64,000 nt of DNA from the NCBI GenBank assembly GCA_963755395.1, contig CAVWJJ010000003.1, positions 124,001 to 188,000 of the forward strand, read 5' to 3'. This DNA comes from DAHVFK01 sp963755395 (GTDB lineage: Bacteria; Pseudomonadota; Gammaproteobacteria; Burkholderiales; SG8-39). The notes below the pieces were generated by a model, which saw only the letters and a list, made by a program, of their open reading frames with translations, did not search any database and was not told where the DNA came from. This document shows, one piece after another, positions 43,007-52,360 of the stretch; position 1 is the stretch's first letter; each line of letters starts with the position of its first letter. The position numbers and the translations under genes are program-made.

Positions 43007-45903
43007 GCGAGCGTCTCGCCCTGATGATCGACCTCGAGCGCTGCACCGGCTGCAAGAGCTGCGAGGTCGCCTGCAAGCAGGAACACCGGCTCGGGCCCGG
43101 CGAGTTCCGCAACAAGGTGGTGTGGAGCGGCGGCGCCGAGCCGCCTTCGCTCGCCTTCCTGACGCTGGCCTGCCAGCACTGCGAGCGCCCGGCCTGCCTG
43201 CGCGCCTGCCCGGTCAATCCCAAGGCGATCGCGAAGGACCCGCTCTCGGGCGTGGTGCGCGTGCTCGAAGACCGCTGCACCGGCTGCGGCGAGTGCGTCA
43301 TCGCCTGCCCCTACAGCGCGATGGGCTACGACGCGGACGGACACCACGCGGTCAAATGCGACCTGTGCAGCGAGCGCCGCGCCGAAGGGCTGACCACCGC
43401 CTGCGCGAGCGTCTGCCCGACGCGCGCGATCGGCTTCGGCCGGCGCGACGAGCTGCTCGCGCGCGCGACGCTGGAGGGCCGCACGCCGCGCGACAACGAC
43501 GCTTTCCTGCTCGGCCCCGCCACGATCTACCTCGAACGGCTCACGCCACAGGACGCAACAACGCGTCCAAGCGCCGCTGCGGGGAGCCTGGTGGAAATCA
43601 AGCCCGAATTTCCCTATCGGGCCGAACGCAAGGATGCCGAGGCCGACCGGGTCGTGCCCGGCGGCTGCAACATCTGCTTCAACTGCTGCAGCACCAAGTT
43701 CCATTTCCGCGGCCCGGAGCTGGTCAAGATCACCGGCAACGACGACGACCCGCTGCTGCGCGGCAGAGTGTGCCCCAAGTCGCAGCTCACGCTGCAGCTC
43801 TACCGCAGCCCGCATCGGCTGCTTTACCCGCAAAAGCGCGTTGGCGCGCGCGGCGAAGGCCGCTTCGAGCGCATCTCGTGGGAGCAGGCGCTCGACGAGA
43901 TTGCGGAGAAACTGAAGGCGACGAAAGAAGAGCACGGCGCCGAAGCGCTCGCGCTTTTCATCGGCACGCGCACCGGGATGCTCGACTACCTCGGCTACAC
44001 GCGCCTGTTCGCGCAGCTGTGGGGCACGCCGAACCACGAGGGCACCGACCCGTTCTGCGCCAGTGGTAAGAACGTCGCCTACGAGCTGACCCAGGGCCGC
44101 ATCGGCTCGGGCAACAGCTACACGCCCGAGGACATCGGCTCGGCGGAAATGTACCTGTACCTGGGCGACAACCAGGCCGAGACGCGCCCGGTGTACTTCG
44201 GCATGGTCAACGACTGGCGGCTGAGGAACGGCGCCAAGATGGTGGTGGTCGACCCGCGCCTGACGGTCACGGCGTCGAAGGCGGACCGCTGGCTCGCGAT
44301 CCGCCCCGGCACCGACATGGCGCTCGCGCTCGCGCTTTGCCAGCACATCCTGACGAGCAATCTTGAAGACAAAGCCTTCTGTCGCGATTGGCTGCTCGGC
44401 TTCGAGCAATGGCGCGAGTTCATCCTCGCGCGCCGCTACACGCCCGAGTGGGCCGAGCCGGTGACAGGGATCGCCGCGGGCGAGATCCGGCGCCTGGCCG
44501 AGGAGATAGCGGCGGCCGAGGGCTGCGTCATTTTCGCCAGCCGCGGCGTCAACCAGCACAGCAACGGCACCCAGACCAACCGCGCGTTGATGTTCCTCGC
44601 CGCGATCACCGGCAACTGGGGCCGGCGCGGCGGCGCGTTCTTCAACATGAGCCACGGCACTCCGATCGCGCCCAACGCGCCCGCGGCGCGCCGGCCGAAG
44701 ATCTCCCGTCCGCGCGTGCGCCGCAGCCCGACCGGCTGGACCGAGGCGATGACCGCCGGCAGGCCCTACCCGATCAAGGCGCTGATCGCCTGCAACAACC
44801 CGCTCGCGCAGTGGCCCGGGCAGGCGGCGGCGCGCGAGGCCTTCGCGGCGCTCGAGCTGCTGGTGCACATCGAGCTGTTCGCCAACGAGACCTCGGCCTG
44901 CGCCGACTACGTCCTGCCGGCCGCGACCGGGATCGAGAAGGGCGAGATCGGGCGCGGCAATGACGACCGGCGCATCGTCTGGATCGACAAGATGATCGAG
45001 CCGCCGGGCGAGGCGAAGGCCGACGGCTGGATCTGGATCGAGCTCGGACGGCGCCTCGGCATGGGCGACGTGCTGAAGGAAGACTACAAGGACCCGGCGC
45101 GGTTCTGGGACGAGGTCTGCATCGACAACGAGCTACTGCGCGGCGTGACGCAGAAACGGCTGCACTCGGTTGCGCACCGCTGGGTGCGCCAGCCCGTGGC
45201 GAGCGAATCCGCGGCCGAAGTCGACACGCTGTACCTGGAAGGCACCAGCGCTGCCGGTGCGCCGCCCGGACGGCGCTTCCCGACCCCGAGCGGCAAGCTC
45301 GAGTTCTGGACCGAGGCGATGGAAGCGAAGTTCGCCGCGCTCGGACTGTCGGCGCTGCCCGAGTTCTACGCCGAACGCGAGAGCCTGGTCGATCTGCCGT
45401 GGGTCGAGCTGCTGGACGCCGACGGCGACGAGGGCGTGCTGTCGCCCTTCTGCCGTCCCGCCACGGCAGCATCGCGCGGGCGCATCGTGCCGCCTGGCGC
45501 CGACTCGCCCGGCGCGCGCCTGCGCGCGCGCGGCTTCGACACCGAGCTGATCACCGGACGCCCGCCGGCGGCGCACTTCCACAGCCTGACGCACTACTTC
45601 TGGCAGGCGCAGGAAATGTGGCCCGACCTGTACTGCCAGATCCATCCCGACAAGGCGGCGCGCCTCGGCATCGCCGACGGCGCGCGGGTGCGGGTCGAAA
45701 CCGCGCACGGCGCGATCGAGGCGCTTGCCTGGCTGCACGCCGGCATCCGCCCGGATGCGGTGTTCGTGCCGATCGGCTGGGGCGAGCGCCAGCCCTACCA
45801 CCCGTGGCGCTCGGTCAACTTCCTCACCGACAAGAACCAGCGCGATCCCGTCTCCGACCAGACCAATCTGAAGGCGCTGCTGTGCCGCGTCAGGCGCGCA
45901 TGA
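43003..45903 (+). CDS. Fused four-cluster ferredoxin and molybdopterin oxidoreductase
   Basis: 966 residues in one frame. Residues 1-~190 are a DmsB/PhsB-type electron-transfer protein with four cysteine motifs (CTGCKSCEVACKQ, CQHCERPACLRACP, CTGCGECVIACP, CDLCSER...CASVCP). After a short linker, the molybdopterin enzyme begins with its own 4Fe-4S motif (CNICFNCC from about residue 222, closing Cys in GRVCPKSQ). A Cys at residue 352 (TDPFCASGKN) is in the Mo-ligand position. VVVDPRLTVTASKAD, FPTPSGKLEF and the C-terminal cap follow. No Tat signal, so cytoplasmic. Substrate unknown; sulfur compounds or formate are possibilities. Normally these are two polypeptides. Confidence 0.85.
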   Translation: MSERLALMIDLERCTGCKSCEVACKQEHRLGPGEFRNKVVWSGGAEPPSLAFLTLACQHCERPACLRACPVNPKAIAKDPLSGVVRVLEDRCTGCGECVIACPYSAMGYDADGHHAVKCDLCSERRAEGLTTACASVCPTRAIGFGRRDELLARATLEGRTPRDNDAFLLGPATIYLERLTPQDATTRPSAAAGSLVEIKPEFPYRAERKDAEADRVVPGGCNICFNCCSTKFHFRGPELVKITGNDDDPLLRGRVCPKSQLTLQLYRSPHRLLYPQKRVGARGEGRFERISWEQALDEIAEKLKATKEEHGAEALALFIGTRTGMLDYLGYTRLFAQLWGTPNHEGTDPFCASGKNVAYELTQGRIGSGNSYTPEDIGSAEMYLYLGDNQAETRPVYFGMVNDWRLRNGAKMVVVDPRLTVTASKADRWLAIRPGTDMALALALCQHILTSNLEDKAFCRDWLLGFEQWREFILARRYTPEWAEPVTGIAAGEIRRLAEEIAAAEGCVIFASRGVNQHSNGTQTNRALMFLAAITGNWGRRGGAFFNMSHGTPIAPNAPAARRPKISRPRVRRSPTGWTEAMTAGRPYPIKALIACNNPLAQWPGQAAAREAFAALELLVHIELFANETSACADYVLPAATGIEKGEIGRGNDDRRIVWIDKMIEPPGEAKADGWIWIELGRRLGMGDVLKEDYKDPARFWDEVCIDNELLRGVTQKRLHSVAHRWVRQPVASESAAEVDTLYLEGTSAAGAPPGRRFPTPSGKLEFWTEAMEAKFAALGLSALPEFYAERESLVDLPWVELLDADGDEGVLSPFCRPATAASRGRIVPPGADSPGARLRARGFDTELITGRPPAAHFHSLTHYFWQAQEMWPDLYCQIHPDKAARLGIADGARVRVETAHGAIEALAWLHAGIRPDAVFVPIGWGERQPYHPWRSVNFLTDKNQRDPVSDQTNLKALLCRVRRA

Positions 45904-46618
45904 CGATCAGAGCCATCGTCACCGGATCGACCGGCATGGTCGGCGAAGGGGTCCTGCTCGAGTGCCTGGAACACCCCGACGTGGAGCAGGTACTGGCGAT
46001 CAATCGCAAGCCAGGAGGCCTGTCGCACCCGAAGCTGCGCGAGATCATCCAGCCGATTTCTGATCTGACGCCGATCGAGGACAGTCGCCGATTTCTTCGA
46101 TCTGACGCCGATCGAGGCCCGGCTGGCGGGCTACGACGCGTGCTTTTTCTGTCTGGGAGTTTCGTCGCTCGGCATGAGCGCCGAGGCTTACAGGCACATC
46201 ACCTACGACCTCACCCTGAACGCCGGGCGGCTTCTGGCAAAGATCAACCCCGAGATGACGTTTTGCTACGTCACCGGCAAGAGCACCGACAGCAGCGAAC
46301 AGGGCAGCATGGCATGGGCGCGCGTCAAGGGCGCCACCGAAAACGCCTTGCTGCGCCTGTTCAGGAATGGGTACATGTTCCGGCCCGGCCTCATGAAGGC
46401 CAGCGCCGGCCAGAAGAAAGGCTTACAAGGGCTGCATGACTGGCCTCAAGATCTATTACAAGCTGCTTGCGTGGATCTATCCCCTGGGCCGGGCGCTCTA
46501 CCCGGGATCGTTCTGCACCCTGCAGGAAGTGGCGCGGGCCATGATTCACGTCGCCCTAAAGGGCGACCCCAAGCATATCCTGGAAGTTCGGGATATCGTC
46601 GAGCTGGCCAGGCTGTAG
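45900..46618 (+). pseudogene. NAD-epimerase/dehydratase-like gene with small duplication and frameshift
   Basis: Rossmann start MTIRAIVTGSTGMVGEGVLLECLEHPDVEQV with TGxTGxVG, then DACFFCLGVSSLGMSAEAYRHITYDLTL and a C-terminal LKIYYKLLAWIYPLGRALYPG. Two breaks: an imperfect 28/30-bp tandem duplication at 46053-46117 that shifts frame, and one extra G near 46420. Joined, it would be about 225 residues, like small NAD(P)-binding epimerase-like proteins. ATGA overlap links it to the molybdoenzyme operon. Whether it is error or true decay is unclear. Confidence 0.65.
46053..46117 (+). repeat. Imperfect tandem duplication (period 35)
   Basis: CCGATTTC-TGATCTGACG... at 46053-46080 is repeated as CCGATTTCTTCGATCTGACG... 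at 46088-46117, with a 2-base difference and a 7-base spacer. The second copy fits the protein (ADFFDLTPIEARL); the first looks inserted. Confidence 0.7.
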
Positions 46619-46622
46619 GATC

Positions 46623-49600
46623 TCAGGAAGCCGCGGCCAGGCGCTGCTTCAGGAGGCGCTCGAACTCGGCCGCCTCGACCGGCGGGCTGAAATAGTGGCC
46701 CTGCCACTCCTCGCAGCCGAGCGCGAGCAGGCGCTTGAGCTGGGCTTCGGTCTCGACCCCCTCGGCAGCGACCGACAGGCCGAGCGTGCGGGCCATCGCG
46801 GCGATCGTCTGCACGATCGTTTCGTCGGCCGGATGCGATGCGAGCTCGTGCAGGAACGAGCGGTCGATCTTGAGCTTGTCGATCGGCAGGCGGCGCAGGT
46901 AGGAAAGGCTCGAATATCCGGTGCCGAAGTCGTCGATCGCCAGCCGCACCCCGGCCTGGCCGAGCTTGCGCAGGGTCTCCACGTTCTGCGGCAGGTGCGA
47001 CATCAGCACGCGCTCGGTGACTTCCAGCTCGAGGCTGCCGGCGGCGACGCGGTGCGCCGCCATCGCGTCGCGCAGCTGCCCGACATAGCCGTCGCCCTGC
47101 GCCAGCTCGAGCGCCGAAACGTTGAGCGCGAACCAGGGCGCGGCTGGCAGCGCCTGCTGCCAGGCGCCGATCTGCGATAGCGCCCGCTCGAGCGTCCATT
47201 CGCCCACCGCGCGGATCAGGCCGCAGGCTTCCGCGAGCGGAATGAAGGCGTCGGGCAACAGCAGGCCGCGCTCCGGGTGCTGCCAGCGCACCAGCACCTC
47301 GCAGCCGACGATCGATCCGCCGCGCAAGCCCCGCACCACCGGCTGGTAGTGCAGCCGCAGCTCGCCGCGCGCGAGCGCGCGGCGCAGGTCGTTCTCGAGC
47401 GTCAGGCGCTCCACCGCGCGCGTGTGCAGCTCGGGGGCGAAGAAGCGGAAGGCGTTGCGCCCGCCGTCCTTGGCCGCGTACATCGCCGTGTCGGCGCTCT
47501 TGAGCAGCGTCGCCGAGTCGTGCCCGTCGACCGGGTAGACGGCAATCCCGATCGAGGCGCCGATGCTCAGGGTGTGGCCATCGACCGTGAACGGCCGCGC
47601 CAGGATGCCGAGCACGCGCTGCGCCACGACCGCCGCGTCCGGCCCGCTCTTGAGCCCGTTCCACAGCAGCACGTACTCGTCCCCGCCGTGCCGCGCCAGC
47701 GTGTCGTCGCGCCGCAGGGTGTTGCCCAGCCTCTCGCCGACCGCGCGCAGCAGCGCGTCGCCGACCTGGTGGCCGAGCGAGTCGTTCACCAGCTGGAAGC
47801 GATCGAGGTCGATGAACAGCAGCGCGAGCTGGCCGTGGCTGCGCGCCGCGGCGAGGATCGCCTGGTTGGCGCGATCGTTGAGCAGCACCCGGTTGGGCAG
47901 TCCGGTGAGCGCGTCGCGCGTGGCGAGGTACTCGATCCTCTCCTCGGCCTGCTTGCGCGCGGTGATGTCGGCGCCGGTGCCGCGGTAGCCCGCCAGCCGG
48001 CCCGCGGCGTCGTGCACCGGCACCCCGCTCACCGACTGCCAGATGACGCGCCCGGACTTGGTGATGGTGCGGAACACGAGATCGCGGAACGGCGCGGCTT
48101 CGGTCGACTTGCGGGCGAACCAGTCGTCGTTGCCGCGCGCCTCGCCGAGCGGCATGAAATCCTGCGGCGGCCGCCCGAGCATCTCCGAGCGCATGTAGCC
48201 GAGCACCGCCTCGACCCGCGCCGACAGGTAGGTATAGCGCCAGGCCGGGTCGGTTTCCCAGACGTACTCGCCGGCCGCCTCGACCACGTCGCGAAAGCGC
48301 TGCTCGCGCTCGGCCAGCTTCTCGCGCACGCGGCGCTGCTCGCTTATGTCGCGCAGCACCGACTGCACCACCAGCCGGCCGCGTTCGAGATACGACACGC
48401 CCGCGGCCTCGATGATCGCTTCGCTGCCGTCGAAACAGCGCAGCCGCCGCTCCTCGAACGCGGTGCTGCCGGGCCCCGCGGCAAGGTACTGCATGCGCTC
48501 GCGCAGGCGCGCCGCCTCGTCGGGCTGCACCAGCTCCTCGAGGCGCATGCCGATCAGGCGCGCCGGGCCCGCCGCCCTGAGCAGGCGCGCCGCGGCCGGG
48601 TTGGCGTACTCGATGATGCCGCCGCTATGGACGATCAGGCCGTCGGGGGCGAGCTCGATCAGCGCGCGGTAGCGCTCCTCGGCCTCGCGCAGCGCCTGCT
48701 CTGCGTGCTTGCGCACGTCGATGTCGGCCGCGATGCCCGACATGCGCCGCGCGCGCCCGTCCGCGCCGCGCAGCGTGACGCGGCCTGCCGCGTGCAGCCA
48801 CTTCCAATGCTCGTCGGGGGAGCGCACGCGCACCTCGACGCTGAAATCCGCGCATTCACCCTTCAGGACGCCGACGACTGCCGCATGCGCCGCGGCGCGA
48901 TCGTCCGGATGCACGAGCTCGCGCACCTGGTCCGCATTCGGCTCGCTGATGTCGGGCTTGCGCCCGAGAACCTGCGCCCAGCCGGTTCCCAGGTGCAGCA
49001 CGTCGTGCTCGAGATCGCAGTCCCAGGTCGCGAGGTTGCCGCCTTCGAGCGCGAGCTCGAGCCGCTCCTTGGCGGCGGCCAGCGCGCGCTCGACGCTGCG
49101 CTGCTCGGTCACGTCGCGGCCGACGCCGCGGTAGCCGAGGAAGTTGCCGGCGGCATCGCGCCGCAGCTGACCCGAGACGATGTGGAACACGCGCGCGCTG
49201 CGCTCGTCGCGGCGCGCGATCTCGAGGTCGAAGAACTGCTGCTGCGAGCGGATCTGCTCCAGGTGGCGCGCCAGCGCCTCGGACTCGACCTCGACCCCTG
49301 GCGCCTCCCAGAAGCGCTTGCCGTAGGCCGCGCCCTGGCCGAAGATCATCATCACCGGCGCGCCGCCGCTCAGCCAGGTGAGTCGATGCTCGGGATCGGT
49401 CTCCCAGAACCAGTCCGCCGACAGCGCGGTCAGGCTGCGGAAGCGGTCGCTGTCGGAGCGCAGCGCCATGATTTCGTCCTCGCCGCGGCGCAGCGAGCCC
49501 TGCACCAGGACGAAAATGAACCCGCCGGCGAGCAGCGCGAGCAGCGCCGCATCGAGCGCGGCGAGCGCCTCGGGCGCGAGGTAGGGCGAAAGCGCGAGCT

Positions 49601-49706
49601 TGAGCCCGAGCGCGAGGGGCCCGGTGATCGCCACGTACAGCAGCACGCCGCGCAGCAGCGCGTCGCGCTTCACGTGGGCGAGGAACCGGCGCAGGCTGCG
49701 ACGCAC
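46623..49706 (-). CDS. Membrane PAS-GGDEF-EAL cyclic di-GMP protein
   Basis: 1027 residues. Two N-terminal hydrophobic helices (15-70), then about four PAS/PAC units (roughly 85-210, 215-335, 345-460, 470-590; each ends in ...DVT/DIS/DIT-xxK), a GGDEF domain and an EAL domain. The cyclase motif reads RHGGDEYVLL (Tyr for Phe). The phosphodiesterase motif reads EVL (GCEVLVRWQHP), and DDFGTGYSSLSYL is intact. Catalysis by EAL is plausible; cyclase activity is uncertain. GTG start at 49706, 4 bp after the GspE-like gene stop, so probably one operon. Confidence 0.92.
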   Translation of the reverse strand: MRRSLRRFLAHVKRDALLRGVLLYVAITGPLALGLKLALSPYLAPEALAALDAALLALLAGGFIFVLVQGSLRRGEDEIMALRSDSDRFRSLTALSADWFWETDPEHRLTWLSGGAPVMMIFGQGAAYGKRFWEAPGVEVESEALARHLEQIRSQQQFFDLEIARRDERSARVFHIVSGQLRRDAAGNFLGYRGVGRDVTEQRSVERALAAAKERLELALEGGNLATWDCDLEHDVLHLGTGWAQVLGRKPDISEPNADQVRELVHPDDRAAAHAAVVGVLKGECADFSVEVRVRSPDEHWKWLHAAGRVTLRGADGRARRMSGIAADIDVRKHAEQALREAEERYRALIELAPDGLIVHSGGIIEYANPAAARLLRAAGPARLIGMRLEELVQPDEAARLRERMQYLAAGPGSTAFEERRLRCFDGSEAIIEAAGVSYLERGRLVVQSVLRDISEQRRVREKLAEREQRFRDVVEAAGEYVWETDPAWRYTYLSARVEAVLGYMRSEMLGRPPQDFMPLGEARGNDDWFARKSTEAAPFRDLVFRTITKSGRVIWQSVSGVPVHDAAGRLAGYRGTGADITARKQAEERIEYLATRDALTGLPNRVLLNDRANQAILAAARSHGQLALLFIDLDRFQLVNDSLGHQVGDALLRAVGERLGNTLRRDDTLARHGGDEYVLLWNGLKSGPDAAVVAQRVLGILARPFTVDGHTLSIGASIGIAVYPVDGHDSATLLKSADTAMYAAKDGGRNAFRFFAPELHTRAVERLTLENDLRRALARGELRLHYQPVVRGLRGGSIVGCEVLVRWQHPERGLLLPDAFIPLAEACGLIRAVGEWTLERALSQIGAWQQALPAAPWFALNVSALELAQGDGYVGQLRDAMAAHRVAAGSLELEVTERVLMSHLPQNVETLRKLGQAGVRLAIDDFGTGYSSLSYLRRLPIDKLKIDRSFLHELASHPADETIVQTIAAMARTLGLSVAAEGVETEAQLKRLLALGCEEWQGHYFSPPVEAAEFERLLKQRLAAAS

Positions 49707-49710
49707 GCGC

Positions 49711-51517
49711 TCAGGCCGAAGCGGGTTCGCGCGCCGGCGGGGCGACCTTCATGACTTCTTCGATGGTCGTCAGGCCCGCGGCCACCTTCATCGCGCCGCT
49801 GATGCGCAGCGGCTTCATGCCCTGCTTGGTGGCGCGCTCGCGAATCCGCGCCAGGTCGGCGCCGGCGGCGACCAGCTCCTTGATCTCGCTGGTGCAGATG
49901 AGCGTTTCGTACACTCCGATGCGGCCCTGGAAGCCGGTCATGCGGCACTCGAGGCAGCCGACCGGCACGTACATGGCGGCCGGGCGCTTGGCCTTCCACG
50001 GCGCAACCAGCTGGTCCCACGCAGCCTCGTCCTCGGTCCGGCTCAACTCGACCTTGCGCTTGCAGTGCGGGCACAGGGTGCGCACCAGGCGCTGCGCCAT
50101 CACGCCGTTCAGGGTCGCGTTCAACAGATAGGGCGCGATGCCCAGCTCGAGCAGCCGCGTGACCGCGCTCGGCGCGTCGTTGGTGTGCAGCGTCGAAAGC
50201 ACCAGGTGGCCGGTGAGCGCCGCCTGCACCGCCATCTCGACCGTCTCCAGGTCGCGGATTTCGCCCACCATGATGATGTCCGGGTCCTGCCGCATCAGCG
50301 CGCGCAGCCCTTCGGCGAAGCCGAGCTCTATCGCCGGCTGCACCTGCATCTGGTTGAACAGCGGCTCGACCATCTCGATCGGGTCCTCGACCGTGCAGAC
50401 GTTCACCTCGGGGGTCGCGAGCTGCTTGAGCGTCGAGTACAGCGTCGTGGTCTTGCCCGAGCCGGTCGGCCCGGTGACCAGCATGACGCCGTTCGGCCGC
50501 TCGGTCATCTCGCGCCAGCGCGCGTGGTCCTCGCGCGTGAAGCCGAGCTCGCTGAAATCCCGGATCAGCACCTCGGGATCGAAAATGCGCATCACCAGCT
50601 TTTCGCCGAAGGCGGTCGGCAGGGTCGACAGCCGCAGCTCGATTTCCTGCCCGTCGAGCGTGCGGGTCTTGACGCGCCCGTCCTGCGGGCGGCGCTTGTC
50701 GACCACGTCCATGCGGCCGAGGATCTTGATCCGGCTGGTCATCGCGTTGAGGACCCCGACCGGTATCTGATAAACCTGGTGCAGCACGCCGTCGATGCGG
50801 AAGCGCACGATGCCGATGTCGCGCCGCGGCTCGATGTGGATGTCGCTCGCGCGCTGCTCGAACGCGTACTGCCACAGCCAGTCGACCACCCGCACGACGT
50901 GCTGCGTCGTTGGCGTCGAGCTGCTTGTTGCTGCTGCCGAGCTCGACCAGCTGCTCGAAGCTCGACAGGCCGCTCGCGCCAGCGGCGGTCTTGTTGGCGC
51001 CCTTGACCGACTTGGCCAGGTTGTAGAACTCGACCTGGTAGCGTTCGATGTCGGCCGGATTGGCGATCACGCGCCGCACTTCGAGCTTGAGGATGACGGC
51101 CAGCTCGTGCTCCCACTCGCGGATAAACGGCTCGGCGGTGGCGATCACGGTTTCCTTGGCGCTGACGGCGACCGGCAGGATGCGAAAGCGCGTCGCGTAC
51201 GCGCTCGACATCACTTCGGTCACCGCGGAAAAGTCGATCTTGAGCGGATCGATGTGCAGGTAGGGCATGCCGACCCGGCGCGCCAGCCATTCGGCGAGCG
51301 CCTCGAGCGTGAGCGCGCGATGCGGCGCCGCCAGGCTCTTCCACTTCTGCTCCGCGACGCTTACCAGGGGGTGCTGGGTGCCCCGGTAGTAGCGCCGCTC
51401 CTTCTTCAGCTGAGCCACGGCGCCGGAGTCGACCACGCCGTCCTCGACCAGCCAGTCGAGGACCTCGGTCAAGGTCAGGCGGTGCTCGCCTGCCGGGGTT
51501 TTTACCGCTTGCTGCAT
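49711..51517 (-). pseudogene. GspE/PilB-family ATPase, single frameshift
   Basis: Secretion or type IV pilus assembly ATPase of about 601 residues when joined. N-terminal MshEN-like domain (VTEVMSSAYATRFRILPVAV), then the ATPase with SDIHIEPR, Walker A GPTGSGKTTTLYST, Asp box DPIEMVEP, Walker B RQDPDIIMVGEIRD, His box, and a CxxC...CxxC zinc element (CPHCKRK, GCLECRMTG). One extra G near 50905-50910 breaks the frame just before HVVRVVDWLW. ATG at 51517. No pilin or secretin gene is adjacent. Confidence 0.85.
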
Positions 51518-51598
51518 GCTGTCGGCCCTTCCTCGGACACTATACCGCAAAGCGGGAAACTGCCCTTCGAACGGGGCCGCAAGGCGGCGCCGCTCGGG

Positions 51599-51604
51599 TA
51601 GAAT
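51599..51604 (+). promoter_or_regulatory. TAGAAT -10 box upstream of the 55-residue gene
   Basis: TAGAAT followed by CG, 30 bases before the ATG at 51635. It supports transcription of the small gene. -35 region not evident. Confidence 0.45.
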
Positions 51605-51634
51605 CGCCCCCTCAGGAAACCGGACGGAACGACC

Positions 51635-51802
51635 ATGAAACGAAAGCACGGCGCGGCCATCGCGCGCGAAACGATCGCCGAAACGCGCATGCGCGAGGCG
51701 GCCAAGGAAAAAGGCGACAACAGCTTCAACTACGGCTCGGTGCTGCGCAAGGGTGCGCCCACGCGCGGCAAGCGGCGTGGACGGATATACCGCATCAAAT
51801 AG
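51635..51802 (+). CDS. Small basic protein, 55 residues
   Basis: Reads MKRKHGAAIARETIAETRMR... and ends ...KGAPTRGKRRGRIYRIK. 18 of 55 residues are Lys or Arg, with an amphipathic N-terminal helix and a basic tail, so nucleic-acid or ribosome contact is plausible. An ACGGAAC ribosome-binding sequence precedes the ATG and a -10 box lies upstream. It sits between the GspE-like gene (divergent) and Prx5 (same strand, 51 bp). Family not recognised. Confidence 0.55.
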   Translation: MKRKHGAAIARETIAETRMREAAKEKGDNSFNYGSVLRKGAPTRGKRRGRIYRIK

Positions 51803-51853
51803 CATGCGTTATCATTTGCGCCCATAGTCAATAACCAGCACTGGAGAATGGGC

Positions 51854-52360
51854 ATGACGATCAAGATTGGCGACCGGCTGCCGGACGCGAAACTGAGCGA
51901 ATCCTTCGATTTCGACCCTGCCGGCTGCCCGATGCCGCCCAAGGAAGTCAGCGTGGCAGAAGCGGTCAAAGGCAAGAAGATCGTGATCTTCGGCCTGCCG
52001 GGAGCCTACACCCCGACCTGCTCCGCGAAGCACGTGCCGAGCTACGTGGCGAACATCGACAAGCTGAAATCGAAGGGCGTAAGCGAGGTCTGGTGCGTGG
52101 CGGTGAACGACGGCTTCGTGATGAACGCCTGGGGCCGCGACGAGAAGGCGAGCGGCAAGATCCGCATGCTGGGCGACGGCAGCGCGGAGTTCACCAAGAA
52201 GCTCGGCCTCGAGCTCGACCTGTCGGCGCGCGGCATGGGCCTGCGGATGCAGCGCTTTTCGATGCTGGTGGACAACGGCGTGGTAAAGCAGCTCAACGTC
52301 GAGGCGCCCGGCAAGTACGAGGTCTCGGGCGCCGAGACGATCCTCGGCCAGCTGGGCTGA
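51854..52360 (+). CDS. Peroxiredoxin, Prx5/glutaredoxin-dependent type
   Basis: 168 residues. Peroxidatic Cys56 in GLPGAYTPTCSAKHVP, plus the NDGFVMNAWG and LELDLSARGMGLRMQRFSMLVDNG segments typical of Prx5. Reduces alkyl hydroperoxides, usually with glutathione or glutaredoxin. ATG at 51854 is preferred because GGAG is nine bases upstream. The ATG at 51848 would be too close to it. Stop overlaps the AzlC reading frame. Confidence 0.93.
   Translation: MTIKIGDRLPDAKLSESFDFDPAGCPMPPKEVSVAEAVKGKKIVIFGLPGAYTPTCSAKHVPSYVANIDKLKSKGVSEVWCVAVNDGFVMNAWGRDEKASGKIRMLGDGSAEFTKKLGLELDLSARGMGLRMQRFSMLVDNGVVKQLNVEAPGKYEVSGAETILGQLG

Noticed and set aside
43003..45903. Naming the molybdoenzyme as formate dehydrogenase, arsenite oxidase or sulfite dehydrogenase
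   Set aside because: A Mo-ligand Cys is present, but no substrate-specific signature could be recognised by eye, and the cytochrome b anchor differs from those systems.
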